From NCBI RefSeq assembly GCF_029227915.1, contig NC_079875.1:31751501-31815500 (forward strand): a stretch of DNA of 64,000 bases, in the 5' to 3' direction. Below are positions 20,458 through 35,066 of this stretch, one piece after another. This stretch comes from Hydractinia symbiolongicarpus. Taxonomy: Eukaryota; Cnidaria; Hydrozoa; Anthoathecata; Hydractiniidae. The notes beneath the pieces are model-generated. The model made no database searches. It saw only the letters and a program-made list of their open reading frames with translations, and was not told the origin of the DNA. The translations under genes were made by a program, and so were the position numbers. Position 1 is the first letter of the stretch, and the number at the start of each line of letters is the position of its first letter.

Positions 20458-23430
20458 TTAGTATCGTTTATCTGAGCAGTATACTATGATTCCAGTAAAA
20501 TAATAATCCAAAGCATGAAAGCAAGTTTTTTTTATTAATTCCATGATTACAAACCATTTGATGTTCAACAATAGAAAACAGTATTAACATTTTGATATTT
20601 ATCGTTGAATATAGTATTAATTCTATTGTAAATTGCATTTTTCAGAGTACACACGCGCTAAGAATTTATATGAAGTATATTGTATAAGCATCAATCATAG
20701 ATTTTATATACTTTAGTAAGTATATTGCAGTTTGGCAGGCGCGCACCTATTCACTGCATTCGATGCGTAATGTATTAGAAATTAAAAAAAACACATACAG
20801 CAATCCAGAATTTGATTCCAACCTCTACTAAGTTCCCTCATTCCTTTTTCCACCTCTCCATAAAATGCTGCTAAACCAACATAAGTTAACTAACCTTCGT
20901 TCAGTTTGACATATTTTCTATTCTTGCTTCTAAGTTTCTTCGGTCAATCTATAAATAAATTAAGAACAGATGCAGCGTTCTTTGAATCAGGCAAAAGAAA
21001 AAAATAGATGATAAATCAGTAAAAGCGCAACTCACCATCGGTTACTCAAACTTCTATCCAACCAATCTTGGTTTTTTTAAGAAAAATTTAGAAACTATTT
21101 CTCTCTCACACAGCGTAGCTAATCTCGAAAAGACGTGGAATTAAATCGTTCTGTTTAATTAATTTCTTTTCTTAAAATGTCATGGGATATCAGTGACCGG
21201 TATGAATTCCTATATGAACAAGATTTAATGTCATATTTAATTCCTTATTGGGTACTTTTAACAAAAGCAAAGAGTCATTAAACTAAAAACTAACGCTTGG
21301 GAAATATTTTTTTGTAATGTAAAAAAATATAACTAGAAATTAAAAAAAAGGTTGTGAAGCATTTTGCAAGTTACAAGCAAAGTTAAACTATCCAATACTT
21401 TGTCCCTACCGCTTCTTGTTTCTTTGACGCTAACATATTCCGAAATATATCAAAATTGAATATCATAGCGTAGAAGAACCCTGGGGACGAGGTAGGAAAA
21501 TGAACGCTCTGCAGAACAATTTGTTGCGCAAAAAAAGTATTTTTTGCGAATAGACCGCGCGAGGATTTTATGTACGTGAGATATTCTTTTCAAAATATGC
21601 GAGAAAATTAGATTACGCGAAACTAACAAAAACGAATAACGCGTGTTAAAATTTTGTACCGCATTTTCCCACAGAATGATAAAAGTAAGGAGTGCAATAC
21701 AAAATTACACTTTTAGCAGTATTCCGAAAAATATGTAACACATCGAGTTGTACAACCCGCAGAAGTTGGTCCTAACGTTAACGATTTCGTAAATGACGTT
21801 ACAACAAAACAGTATTTTTTTACGTAAAAATACCGGCACTAGAATCCACAGAATCTGCTGGAACGAATTTCGAAAACTCACGGGAAACAATTAAAACAAA
21901 AATAAACAAATCAAAACAGTTTTTTAACTTTATCAAGATTTATTAAATAGCTTAAATTTTAGGCAGAAAAACAATAACGGTTTCGCTTTCTTTTCACCAC
22001 GAGCATTGGAAGATTACATCACTCACTCCCATTGCACACAATCTAAAAAAAAAGAAAAGATTTTCATATAGTGAAGCTTCCAGTGCCTTTAAGGGATGGC
22101 CTAGTCAATGGAATTGAAAGCGCTGTTTTTCATCTCATAAATAATTAAGGCTAATTCAGAAAAGTATAAAAGAAAAAACTAAACAATTTGGCAAGTTTAC
22201 TAATTTTATATGCAAAGTTCCAACCATACCAACAGTTTCCAAATCTGACAAAATCATTTTAAAAGTCTTTATTTTTTCAGAATTTGATTGATGCAAGGCC
22301 AAGGGAAATTAAATAAGTTTATTGTCCTTGCCCCTATCAAAAACACATGCTTCTTATCATTCAGGTTTCTTTCAACCAACATTAATGTAATCACCCAGAG
22401 GAGATTAAAATGTCTCTTGTCTGTGTTTTAAAATCTTGAATGAAATGGTAATTTTTACGCAAATAGTTTAAAAATAATGAACCTTTTTATGTGGGTTCTT
22501 CTCAAACACACTTGGGCGGTAGCTTATTGTATACTGTACCATATTTTTACTACTTTGTACATCTATATATACATATTAACTAAAATAATCCACTTTCCTT
22601 AAAAATATGCTTTTCGTTACTAAGAGTAGGGAGCACCCTTAATCACGTGTCCAAACTTTACAGAAAAATCTTTTTTCCGATTATAAGAATTTAATCGAGA
22701 TTTAAGGGGTAGTACATTTCCCGTTCCATGTTACCTTTTCTGCTACTTCGGATTGATAAAGTTTGATATTATAAGTTACTTCAGTTTTACTAAAATCTTG
22801 TTAGAGAAGATGATGTAAATTTATTAGTTCCTAGGCCTAACTACCCATATACTTCTTTGTGAATCCTTGTATAATCGCATAAGTGTTGTTCGTCTCAGTT
22901 AAGTGTTGAGTGTTTAACTAGAACTTAAAATCTCGTTTGAGAACATTAGTACTACGTAAACACATATATTCTTGTTATTTTACGGAATCTGGATGATGTC
23001 ATAGATAAAGCGTTTGCCACCGTTTTGTTCCTCTTATAAACTTTACATTTCACTAAATTTCATTTTGTATTACACTATCACTAGTTTCCTCTGAAAATAG
23101 TTTGATTAAAAAAACCCAATTCAATTACGGCAAAAGTGAATGAGAAAAAAGATCTATTCTGTATAATACATCAATAACTTCTCGTGACATAAAAAATATC
23201 TTTTAAATGAGTTGCATCTTAGTGGACGGGATTTGTAAGTTGGTCGAATTAGAAAGTACTTCATTATTCAATCATACCTATGAGAGAATCGATATGATAA
23301 TGGGAAAATCCACTTACGTCTGACAACAGCGTATCCTGCCTGCATGGTCTAATTGCATAATTTCTCACCTAAGAACAAATAATACACAGCAAGTATGCAC
23401 ACAAGTATCTCTTTTCCAGCTTCTTCAATG
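20458..23430. other. AT-rich gene-poor stretch
   Basis: No gene recognised. A short frame at 21705-21890 (minus) has no support. Confidence 0.5.
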
Positions 23431-23640
23431 CCAGAATTTGTCACACTGAAGGAGAAGATGAGAGACTTGTTGCACACATTTCAATTGGACATTTGAAATT
23501 GATAAGGCGATTTTCTGATGCGGCCAATAAACATCCTAATAGCGACAGTTATAGAAAAGAGAAATAGGGATGTTGGACTTGTTCTGCCGGCCATGTACAA
23601 CGCCATGACAGAAAACAAATTACATAATAATTCCCCTCGT
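23431..23640 (+). pseudogene. HIRAN-domain relic related to the ORF at 36753
   Basis: One frame gives ERLVAHISIGHLKLIRRF and an overlapping frame gives TVIEKRNRDVGLVLPAMYNA. These match, in order, GLVGHLPLELSKLIKQF and TVIGKRKREVGLVIPAKYSA of the HIRAN ORF at 36753-37328. A frameshift separates the halves. It is a diverged relic of the same protein family about 13 kb away. Confidence 0.6.
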
Positions 23641-24680
<1,040 letters not shown>

Positions 24681-25054
24681 CACAAAAAAAAGTAGATGCT
24701 TTTGTAATCGATGAGTAGCGGTAGTTCATTTCGAAAGATAGAATAGATTATATCTTATCATTTTTAATCGTTCTTTTTCTGATAAAAAACGATGACAAAA
24801 AAAGTATGTTAAAGTAGTTTGTGGAAGTGAAGAATTCGACCATGGAAATTTTTCAGAAATTTTCTTATACAAAATTTCGCGGATCAAACAATTATTTAAA
24901 AATTTCGCGGGAACAAACCTTTTCGAATTTACACGGTTATTATGCTGAAATCCGCGAAAATTATTTCCCACGAAATTTTTCCTAATAAACTATATTTTAT
25001 TTATCTTATTGTTACGCAAAAATTCAAAATTTGGAGATAACACAATTTATTATA

Positions 25055-25775
25055 CCTTTCTATGGAATTCTTTGCTAATAGCTTTCTAGTTCTTGTTTTT
25101 ATATCATCTAAATTCAACAGAATATGTAAACAAAATTGGCCGACTAGACTTCACCTTTCTGAAAAAATAGGGACATTGCTTGAAGCTACCGGAAAAACTT
25201 TTATAGCAAACTCCAACATAATTTCGTATAACTATTAATGTAAGAGTGCAATGATCATGAAAATTTCATATATCGTGAAAGATACTTTAAACACTTTCAT
25301 GATTTGTTAGTTTTGCCCGATCGTTATCCGACTTTCAAGGGACCTACACTTCTGCCATCATTAATTAACATTACCATACGCCAAAAGGGACTATTTTATT
25401 CCCTTTAACAGATTTGTAAAATACGGATCACTATGTAGAAAATGCTGACGGAAATAAGCTAATTCTGTCCTTGATCACGCATTACCTCGTGAAAAGAGGA
25501 AAGGCGCAAAGTGACATCGTCCAGTTTATTTTGGCCGGAGTATTATAGGCGAGGGTAATCAACTTCCCTCATATTGGGTTGAAAGTCATACGTACGACTA
25601 TGATATTTACTAAGTTTTAATTAGACACATGCGTGCCAGATTTTTGTTCCCATACCTATAAGAGGCTTTGACATTGGCTATTACTCGAAACTACTCCTAC
25701 ATATCCCTATGAAATCCTTATAATCGAGAAAATATAATAACTCTTGTTAGGATTATCATTAGAACTTGAAACTTA
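25055..25775. repeat. Direct duplication, copy A
   Basis: Shares long near-identical stretches with 26268-26925, for example TATGGAATTCTTTGCTAATA and CTCTTGTTAGGATTATCATT. The offset falls from ~1213 bp at the left to ~1151 bp at the right, so copy B has net deletions. The flanking 24840-24990 / 26110-26250 segments are also related. No coding content. Confidence 0.85.
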
Positions 25776-26267
25776 CAACACAAAGGGAATCATTCAATAT
25801 GCCAAACTAGCTAACCGTTAAGAGATTAATTCAGTATTCTCATAAGAGTATTAAATCACAAAAATATATTTTTTTGCAAAAATGTTTTTTGTTTAATGGC
25901 ATAATTTTAGATTGAATCTTATCTGCCCTATTTCTGGCAATATCTACCACTGTCTTCAGTGCATCCTGGATTTAACCGTGTTTCGTAAAAAAACATTATC
26001 AATTTTGTGCAAAATCATTTTGTTTATAAAGGACATGGGCGGCACTAGATCTCTTAGCCAGTAATTTTATGTAACGTCATTCTTTGCATAAAGCTGCAAA
26101 TTAAACCTGGCCACTTTTTTTTCAGAAATTTTCTTATACAAAATTTCGCAATTATGCAACATTGGGCAGGAACAAACCTTCTCGGATGGCTCTTACTTTT
26201 AATTTTAGAATTAATTTTGCGGATTATGCTGAAAATTAATTCCCGCGAAAAACACAATTTATTATAT

Positions 26268-26925
26268 TTATTCTATGGAATTCTTTGCTAATAGCTTTCT
26301 AGTTCTTGATTTTATATCATCTAAATTCAACAGAATATGTAAACGAAAATTGGCCGACTGAACTTCACCTTTTTCAAAAATTTACGGGACATTGCTTGAT
26401 TTGTTACTTTGTCGTTGTTGCCATCGTTAACCGACTTTCAAAATTATCATTTTGTTTTCAGGGACCTACTTCTGTCATCATTAATTAACATACACACGTT
26501 AACAGATTTGTAAAATATGGCTCCGGACGAATTTCCAAAAAGAAATGTTTTTTTGCTGTGAACGCTATCTAGAACATGCTGGCAGAAACAAGCTAATTCT
26601 TTTCTTTGTCATTACATTATTTTCAAGCTAAATTGGTTTAGCACTACCTTGTCAAAAGAGGGAGGGTGCAAAGTGACATCCTCCGGCGTATTCTGGCGGG
26701 AGCATTGTAGGCGAGGGTAAGCAAATTCCCTCATATTGGGTTGAAAACTGTACGTACGGCTATGATACTTACTAAGTTTAAATATTTATCTATTAGACAC
26801 TTGCATGTCGCAGAGACTTTGATATTGCCTATTACTCGAAACTACTCCTACATATCCCTATGAAATCCTTATAATCGAGAAAATATAATAACTCTTGTTA
26901 GGATTATCATTAGAACTTGAAACTT
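26268..26925. repeat. Direct duplication, copy B
   Basis: Second copy of the segment at 25055-25775, with small insertions and deletions. The two copies stand in the same orientation about 1.2 kb apart. Confidence 0.85.
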
Positions 26926-27287
26926 TGTTTCATCAAGTAGAATCTTTCTGTATTTTGTGGACAAATGATTAATCCGATTTGTCGTCACAGAAAAAGTAAC
27001 ATAAGCAAAAATATATTGCTCCTATTTTGATCCTTTTTTGACGTGTGTCAAGTTTGAATCAATTTTCAATGCTGGTAAAATATAAAAACGGAACGAATGT
27101 ATGTAACGGATATAAATAACATGAATCTGATAAGTGTTCTTAATATATAGCAAACTGCTCAAACGAAGAGAAAGATAAAAAATAAACATTTTAACATGAA
27201 ATTACACTGTCGGTATAAGAACCAAGTTTATAAAAACATATAATTTAGAACATGTTAAAAACATTTAAGGCAAAAAAAAAAAAAAAA

Positions 27288-27325
27288 ATTAAGAGCAGTT
27301 TAAGAAGGCTTAAACTGCTCTTAAT
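27288..27325. repeat. 17-bp perfect inverted repeat after an A tract
   Basis: ATTAAGAGCAGTTTAAG (27288-27304) and its exact reverse complement (27309-27325) are separated by AAGG, directly after a run of about 17 A. It is probably a short MITE end or a transcript hairpin. No gene lies next to it. Confidence 0.85.
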
Positions 27326-28510
27326 TAGAAAAGTTAAAAAACATCATAAGGCTTCCTTCAAGATGAACATTCTTATAAAAAAACATGTGCTTCAATGAGT
27401 TTCCAATGTTTACAAAAATTAAAGGGTTTGCGGTTTTTTGCTCATGCTGTAGATAGAAAATATAAACAAAGAAAATTTAAAACATGACTGACTGAAAAAA
27501 TGTGGAAAACACCAATAAGAACTAATAAGCAACAAAAAAAGGGAATATTTCAGACTATTTGAATTTCCACAAAACACATTATTCTTAAAATATTCTTAAA
27601 ATTTCGGATTTTGAGCCTTGATGATTCTTACAAAAGAAATTTGAATGAAAACAATGTGTAGACCAAAAGCGATAAAGCAACAATACCTTCCATCAATTTA
27701 TTATTATTTTACAATAGTCAACTCATTGAAAAAGCCTCTGGAAATGTCCAGAAGAAAAAAATAGATTTAGGTTTCTCCTAAAATTGTTCTTATTCTCTTT
27801 GTGAAAGGAATAAAAAATGCCTATTGATTATTATTTGAATAAATGTTATGGGGGCCAAGATAATCACTGCAAGGTAATTTATTTCATTTATATTCATGAA
27901 CTTATAAATTATTTGAATTTATGAAGTCACGTGCGATTTGGATCATTATAACAAATTATGTTGATGTCACGCTTGAAAGAATTTGAATGGAAATAAAAAC
28001 TATGAATTTTTAAAAGAATAAAGTATCGTTGTGAAGCCAAATAACACAGAACTCCATCGTCGTGCTATTATATAATTCTTTCGAGTTGACTGTTATAATC
28101 AAACTTTATTTGCACCCGGTGGAGAGCGCGTGCTCTATGATTAATGACTATTTAATGAATGTCGAAACAAAAGAAAATTTTCGAATCATAAGCATATTTG
28201 TGAAAACAAATTCATCGCCAAATGTTAGTTTTTAAGAACAAAATAGGCTTTTTCTACGAATTTTAAACCAATCAAGGCAAAAATATAAGCTTTTTGCACG
28301 CTAAATCAGCCAACCAAAGGAAGAATATAAACTTTTTGCACGCTGTATAAGTAAAAATTGCACTGGTTTCTTGGTTGAAAAACAAAATACAGCATATATT
28401 TCGTTCAGATTAGCCAATCAAGTTGCGAGAAAAACTCAAACAAGAAATACTACTTACCCAGTGGGCACAAGAACGTTTTATTAAAGTCCAAAAGAAGTTA
28501 TTTTGTTCGT
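27326..28510. other. AT-rich gene-poor stretch
   Basis: Nothing recognised on either strand. Confidence 0.5.
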
Positions 28511-28840
28511 GGCGCCGTAGATTAGTAGTTATAGCTCTCGTACTCTGTGCGGGATACCGGGGTTTGAATCCTCTTTACGGAGAATCAACATGGGCGAGTG
28601 AATTTTACCATAGCCCCGGGTTAACTCAAGCCATGTGAGGGAAATAGTGGAGATGGCACACTGTGTGGCCGTTGGATGTTACCGGGAGTTGTCTAGTAGA
28701 GCGCGGGCCATAATTGGGATTGCGTAGCTCAAAATGAGCATTTAATACTCTAGGACTTTCCATCTAAGCCATGGCCCCTCTTGGAAAAACTACACAGGGT
28801 ATATCTCTCGATATTTGTGAGGCCAGCCATGTAAAATATG
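28511..28840 (+). mobile_element. tRNA-derived SINE candidate
   Basis: The head resembles a tRNA. Starting at GGCGCCGTAGATTAGTAG it has an A-box-like TAGATTAGTAG (28518-28528). 43 bp later comes a B box, GGTTTGAATCC (28561-28571), that differs by about one base from the consensus. It is followed by roughly 260 bp of unrelated, less AT-rich sequence, ending near GGCCAGCCATG. The head and body arrangement and the base composition jump fit a SINE. No target-site duplication was established. An ORF reading through it is not a gene. Confidence 0.55.
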
Positions 28841-28857
28841 CACATCTATCATCTTCG

Positions 28858-29150
28858 TTCAATTAACGGTCATATAACGTACCGTGTGCACATTCAATAA
28901 CCACTTTTTCCACACGTTCAAATGACGTTCCGCGTGTAACGTTTAAATGACGTTCTAAATTAACGTTCAAATAACGTCATTCCGTTGGTATAAATACCGT
29001 TCAATAACGCACCGTTTGCACATGTTCCTGAAACGTTTACTTTGAGTTCGTTATAAAAGAGACGTTACAAAAACCTTTAATCGTATACCGTTTTTATAAC
29101 GTTACACTAATAACGTTAAAAATACGTCATTTAAGTTATAACTTTCATTT
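28858..29150. repeat. Cluster of degenerate ACGTT(C/T)AAATGACGTT-type repeats
   Basis: Repeated short words include CGTTCAAATGACGTTC (~28916), CGTTTAAATGACGTTC (~28938), CGTTCAAATAACGTC (~28962), GTTCAATAACGCACCG (~29000), and many AACGTT/TAACGT words to 29130. Several contain TGACGT, the core of CREB/ATF sites. It may be a degenerate short-period repeat or a binding-site cluster; no gene starts nearby. Confidence 0.55.
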
Positions 29151-31325
29151 TCCGTAACTTGCTGTGAAAATACCTTAATTTCCCGTGACATTTTTTGCGG
29201 TCCTCTTAATTATTTAATCCCATACATTTATCACTAACGATTTATTGTGATGTTTGCAGGCTAGTTAGCTTTAACCAATTAACGAAGAATTTTTCAAATG
29301 CGGATTTTCTTAGAAACACAATGATCACAAAACACGCTTGGTGCATGTTCTTTTAAATAGAGAAACGTGTAGCAAGCTCATCAAAGATTTAATCCTAGAA
29401 TCTATATTTACCTTGGTGCTTTCATCGAGTTAGGGCTTAGGTTACTTAAAACAGACGATATATATATTTCTACTTAATTTTAAATATGCTAATAGAATAG
29501 TTATATGCAGTAAAGAATGTATTTTTATTAACTATATTACAGTCAACAAGAACTTGCGCAATTTACGTTAACACCCTATCCACATTGTATCACGCCTGGT
29601 CAATAAAAGCGTAACTTTGTATAATTACATATTCTACTATGCGCAAGAATTCAAAATTTCAAAATCTTCAAACGTGAACGGATTTTTCCCTATGTATTAA
29701 AGACGGCATATTTGGTGTATAGGGGAAAAGAAAAAACATTCCTTAATTGAATGTTTTTTTCCTAACAAAATAAATGTTTAAAGATGTTCCTACCGGATTG
29801 TAACATTACTGAGAAAAAACTGCTTAATGAATACTCCTTTTTTGTAGATATAATTTTCCTTTTCGTTTTTTGTTTATATTTTCGTATATATAATTTCTAA
29901 TAATCTTCAATATAATTTTTGAAACCTGGTACTTCCGTGCAAATTCTTTAAACTTTAGATTACTATTAATGATTTCAAGATCCATCTTAAGCTTGGTTGG
30001 TTATCAATGACCTTCTATGTTGCGAAATGGTTCAACAACAGTTGCTGTTTCGAATTTATACGAAACAGCTGCTGTATAACAAAAGCGAAAGAAAACAAAA
30101 GAGGTTGCACAACAAAAAAATTGCACATGAAATAATAATTAGTGTTATGTATAGGCCCTAGTGTTTACATCATTCAGTGCTGCATATTATTTATCTAAAA
30201 CTTACTATTTTTTCTTAACACAGCCATGAATTTTCTTTAAAAATATTGTTAGAAAAAAATATAGATATATATTTATTAAACATACTTATTTATTTGTTGT
30301 CAACGCATTCATTTTAGCTGATTTGAAACATGTAATATTTATTTTTCTCGCTCTTAAAATTTATTTTGCGGTTCCTTTAAATTACATCAAGGCATTACTT
30401 TTTGAATATGTTTTGCGCGTGTTTTACAAATGATCAGAGATACTTCTAAGACATTTTCCGAAGATTTCCGATAAAAAAGATCTGTAGCGTATTCACTAGA
30501 AGTCATATTTTAAAATGCAACAAATAAATAAATAAAATTTTAGGGTCTATTAAGTGCCAGAAGTATTAATTCAACAAACCCATTAACTTTTTAATTGAGA
30601 AATAAACTGTACCAAACATTTTCCAGATTATTTTAAGTTAGAATATCCTTGGGTATATCAAAAAATTAGAAATTGGGAGGTTTGAGAGTGGTTACAATTT
30701 TCATTTGAAATCTGTACTTTGTACAGGCAAGACTTTTTGCTTTGTGTGTAAATAATAACAAAAAAGAAAACTGTAGGAAGATAACCTTTTGCTTAGTCGC
30801 ATGCCGTCTTTTTTAATATTTTTATCTTTTCCCTTGTAGATCTATTTCAGGTGTTATATGGAAGTTATAAAAAGACAAACAAAGATTTTTTTAAGAACTT
30901 TTCTAAATTTAATTTACTAGGCATTTCGTGACACCACGGCAACAACAAACACATATCAATCCCCTGGAAAACAGCAAAGTTGGTTATTTGACGTCATATT
31001 TTTCTGTAAGGACTAGATAAAAGATAATAACCCAGAAGAAGAACTTGTTTACTATTTTTTGCTTTTTGTTCAAATTCAAATTTTTTCTTGAGAATTTTAA
31101 GTATCATTTTTGGAACAGAATCAATATAAAGAGATAAGGAATCTCTGGCACCAGATTTACATCAAACCTGTCCTCTGAATGTTAATCGGAAATTTGAAAT
31201 ACTAAACCAATAACAAAGCTTTTTTAATGTGTTGTATAATGGACTGTCGAAGAGTGTCAACAAATGTTCTGGACCAACAAAAGAAATCTAAGATTGACGA
31301 ATGTCAAACAAAAGTCAATTGAGAC
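29151..31325. other. AT-rich gene-poor stretch
   Basis: No gene, RNA or array recognised up to the start of the triplicated segment. Confidence 0.5.
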
Positions 31326-31658
31326 AATACTGGTAACAAAAACAACTACCTGGCAATGTCAGGAATTCTTTAAAATATTGGGCACAAATCTCAGCTCCTC
31401 ATGGAATGCTGCTGATGGAAAACTATATGGAAGTAGTAAATGCTCGATTTAGCGCCCTGGGCGCTTATTTAAAAATTCAACTTTTGGGGTGGGCGCTTAT
31501 TCGAGAGGGGCGCTAAAACGAGAGGGGCGCTTAAAAAAAACTCAAGTTGTGTCAAATCAAAAATTTTTTAGCAACTAAGACAGTATTAGTAAGTGATAAA
31601 ATAATAGAATAAAACAGAAGACATGCTCTAAAAATAACGTTGTTAATGTTCTTAAAAA

Positions 31659-33028
31659 CTAAATAATCTCTATGTCAATATCATCGTCTTCGATTTCGTC
31701 ATCGTCCAATAAAAAAACTTCGTTTGCCGCCTCTTCTACATCGGAATCAGTTACGCTATGTGATGAAAAAGGGTTTGTTTCATCCTCGGCATCCCGTAAT
31801 ACCTGCATTTGTGTTTTAAGCATTGTTTTGCCTGCTGCACAAGGTTGTGATTCTTTGAAACAATGAATATCGTCATCTTCAGAACCATCAACTTTTATAT
31901 TTAGTGCGCATGACTTAAATGATTGTTTAATGGTATCAGCTGATAAGGATGATCACGATTCTAGAATCCATTCAACAATACGTTTACGAGGTGGTGCCTT
32001 AAGATTGCCATCAACGGTTTCGTTGTGTATTCCCTCATCTGCAAGCCATTGATCGTATCTTTCTGTACACATCGCCTTAAATGGTTTATTCCATGACACA
32101 TCTGGTGCTTGAATGTACTTCGTGCATCCTCCGGGAATAATAACCTGATCAATGTTTGAAGACTTTAATGCTGCTGCAACACTACTTTCCATATGACACT
32201 CGTAGGAGTCCCACGCTAAAAATTGCTTACCGAAAGAGAAACTTCCCAAAACCTTCTTAGTATAGTCAAGAGTCAATTCAGTATTCATCCAGCCATTTGA
32301 TGAAGAAGCTATTATACAGCGTGTTTTGAATTCGTCGTTTAGTGTTCTTGACTCACGTTTTGCGCCTTTAAATACGATATACGGTTTCAATCTTGTTCCA
32401 TCCGCTTTTGCTGTTAAGCAGACAGATACTCGTGATTTTTCATGGCCAGTAGTTTTCATTGTAACAGTCTTGTCACCTTTTTTATGTACTGTTGTATCAG
32501 ATACCATATCTGACCAAACGGGTGTTTCATCCATTGCTATGATGTTTGAAGGTGAATAATGATACTTAGAAGCATAACGTCGAGTGTGGAGTATGTAAGA
32601 CACAAGTTTATCGATCAACTTAGAAGGATCTTTTTGAGCGACAGAAGTTTTTCGTCTCAGAGATAGCCCATTTCGAAGCATAAACTTCTGCAACCACCCT
32701 ATACTTGCTACAAATGTGATGCTATTTTCTGAATCACTTTCTTTCGCTTTCTCATTATACACAAAAAGGGCTTTTTTCATGATCAGTTTTCTGGAAACTC
32801 GAAGTCCTTTATCTCGTCTATCGTAAATCCATTCAACAAGCACTTCTTCCATCTGCTGATCGAGAGGTTTGCGTCCAGCACCGTCTAATCGTTTCCTTAT
32901 TGAACCGTGATCTTTCTTTCTTAAAGATTGTAATTCTTCTTTACACTTTGACCATTCTCTTATTCTCTTTCTATCAACGTTGAATTTTCTGCTTGCTGAA
33001 CTTATGCTATTGACTTACTTACTTATGC
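31659..33028 (-). pseudogene. Transposase copy 1, N-terminally cut
   Basis: First unit of the triplication, identical as far as I could see to copy 2. The acidic tail ends at TAG 31659-31661. The internal open stretch is 32852-31953. It lacks the DNA-binding N-terminus. Confidence 0.85.
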
Positions 33029-33362
33029 TAATACTGGTAACAAAAACAACTACCTGGCAATGTCAGGAATTCTTTAAAATATTGGGCACAAATCTCAGCT
33101 CCTCATGGAATGCTGCTGATGGAAAACTATATGGAAGTAGTAAATGCTCGATTTAGCGCCCTGGGCGCTTATTTAAAAATTCAACTTTTGGGGTGGGCGC
33201 TTATTCGAGAGGGGCGCTAAAACGAGAGGGGCGCTTAAAAAAAACTCAAGTTGTGTCAAATCAAAAATTTTTTAGCAACTAAGACAGTATTAGTAAGTGA
33301 TAAAATAATAGAATAAAACAGAAGACATGCTCTAAAAATAACGTTGTTAATGTTCTTAAAAA

Positions 33363-34732
33363 CTAAATAATCTCTATGTCAATATCATCGTCTTCGATTT
33401 CGTCATCGTCCAATAAAAAAACTTCGTTTGCCGCCTCTTCTACATCGGAATCAGTTACGCTATGTGATGAAAAAGGGTTTGTTTCATCCTCGGCATCCCG
33501 TAATACCTGCATTTGTGTTTTAAGCATTGTTTTGCCTGCTGCACAAGGTTGTGATTCTTTGAAACAATGAATATCGTCATCTTCAGAACCATCAACTTTT
33601 ATATTTAGTGCGCATGACTTAAATGATTGTTTAATGGTATCAGCTGATAAGGATGATCACGATTCTAGAATCCATTCAACAATACGTTTACGAGGTGGTG
33701 CCTTAAGATTGCCATCAACGGTTTCGTTGTGTATTCCCTCATCTGCAAGCCATTGATCGTATCTTTCTGTACACATCGCCTTAAATGGTTTATTCCATGA
33801 CACATCTGGTGCTTGAATGTACTTCGTGCATCCTCCGGGAATAATAACCTGATCAATGTTTGAAGACTTTAATGCTGCTGCAACACTACTTTCCATATGA
33901 CACTCGTAGGAGTCCCACGCTAAAAATTGCTTACCGAAAGAGAAACTTCCCAAAACCTTCTTAGTATAGTCAAGAGTCAATTCAGTATTCATCCAGCCAT
34001 TTGATGAAGAAGCTATTATACAGCGTGTTTTGAATTCGTCGTTTAGTGTTCTTGACTCACGTTTTGCGCCTTTAAATACGATATACGGTTTCAATCTTGT
34101 TCCATCCGCTTTTGCTGTTAAGCAGACAGATACTCGTGATTTTTCATGGCCAGTAGTTTTCATTGTAACAGTCTTGTCACCTTTTTTATGTACTGTTGTA
34201 TCAGATACCATATCTGACCAAACGGGTGTTTCATCCATTGCTATGATGTTTGAAGGTGAATAATGATACTTAGAAGCATAACGTCGAGTGTGGAGTATGT
34301 AAGACACAAGTTTATCGATCAACTTAGAAGGATCTTTTTGAGCGACAGAAGTTTTTCGTCTCAGAGATAGCCCATTTCGAAGCATAAACTTCTGCAACCA
34401 CCCTATACTTGCTACAAATGTGATGCTATTTTCTGAATCACTTTCTTTCGCTTTCTCATTATACACAAAAAGGGCTTTTTTCATGATCAGTTTTCTGGAA
34501 ACTCGAAGTCCTTTATCTCGTCTATCGTAAATCCATTCAACAAGCACTTCTTCCATCTGCTGATCGAGAGGTTTGCGTCCAGCACCGTCTAATCGTTTCC
34601 TTATTGAACCGTGATCTTTCTTTCTTAAAGATTGTAATTCTTCTTTACACTTTGACCATTCTCTTATTCTCTTTCTATCAACGTTGAATTTTCTGCTTGC
34701 TGAACTTATGCTATTGACTTACTTACTTATGC
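33363..34732 (-). pseudogene. Transposase copy 2, N-terminally cut
   Basis: Second unit of the triplication. It retains everything from the SISSASRKFNVD region to the acidic tail but has lost the first ~40 codons at the unit junction. It keeps TGG in IVEWILES but has the shared TGA just after. An internal ATG gives an open stretch 34556-33657 of 299 residues. Not functional as it stands. Confidence 0.85.
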
Positions 34733-35066
34733 TAATACTGGTAACAAAAACAACTACCTGGCAATGTCAGGAATTCTTTAAAATATTGGGCACAAATCTC
34801 AGCTCCTCATGGAATGCTGCTGATGGAAAACTATATGGAAGTAGTAAATGCTCGATTTAGCGCCCTGGGCGCTTATTTAAAAATTCAACTTTTGGGGTGG
34901 GCGCTTATTCGAGAGGGGCGCTAAAACGAGAGGGGCGCTTAAAAAAAACTCAAGTTGTGTCAAATCAAAAATTTTTTAGCAACTAAGACAGTATTAGTAA
35001 GTGATAAAATAATAGAATAAAACAGAAGACATGCTCTAAAAATAACGTTGTTAATGTTCTTAAAAA

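Noticed and set aside
28511-28585. Functional tRNA gene
   Set aside because: Box matches are imperfect, I could not pair a clear acceptor stem, and a SINE-like body follows.
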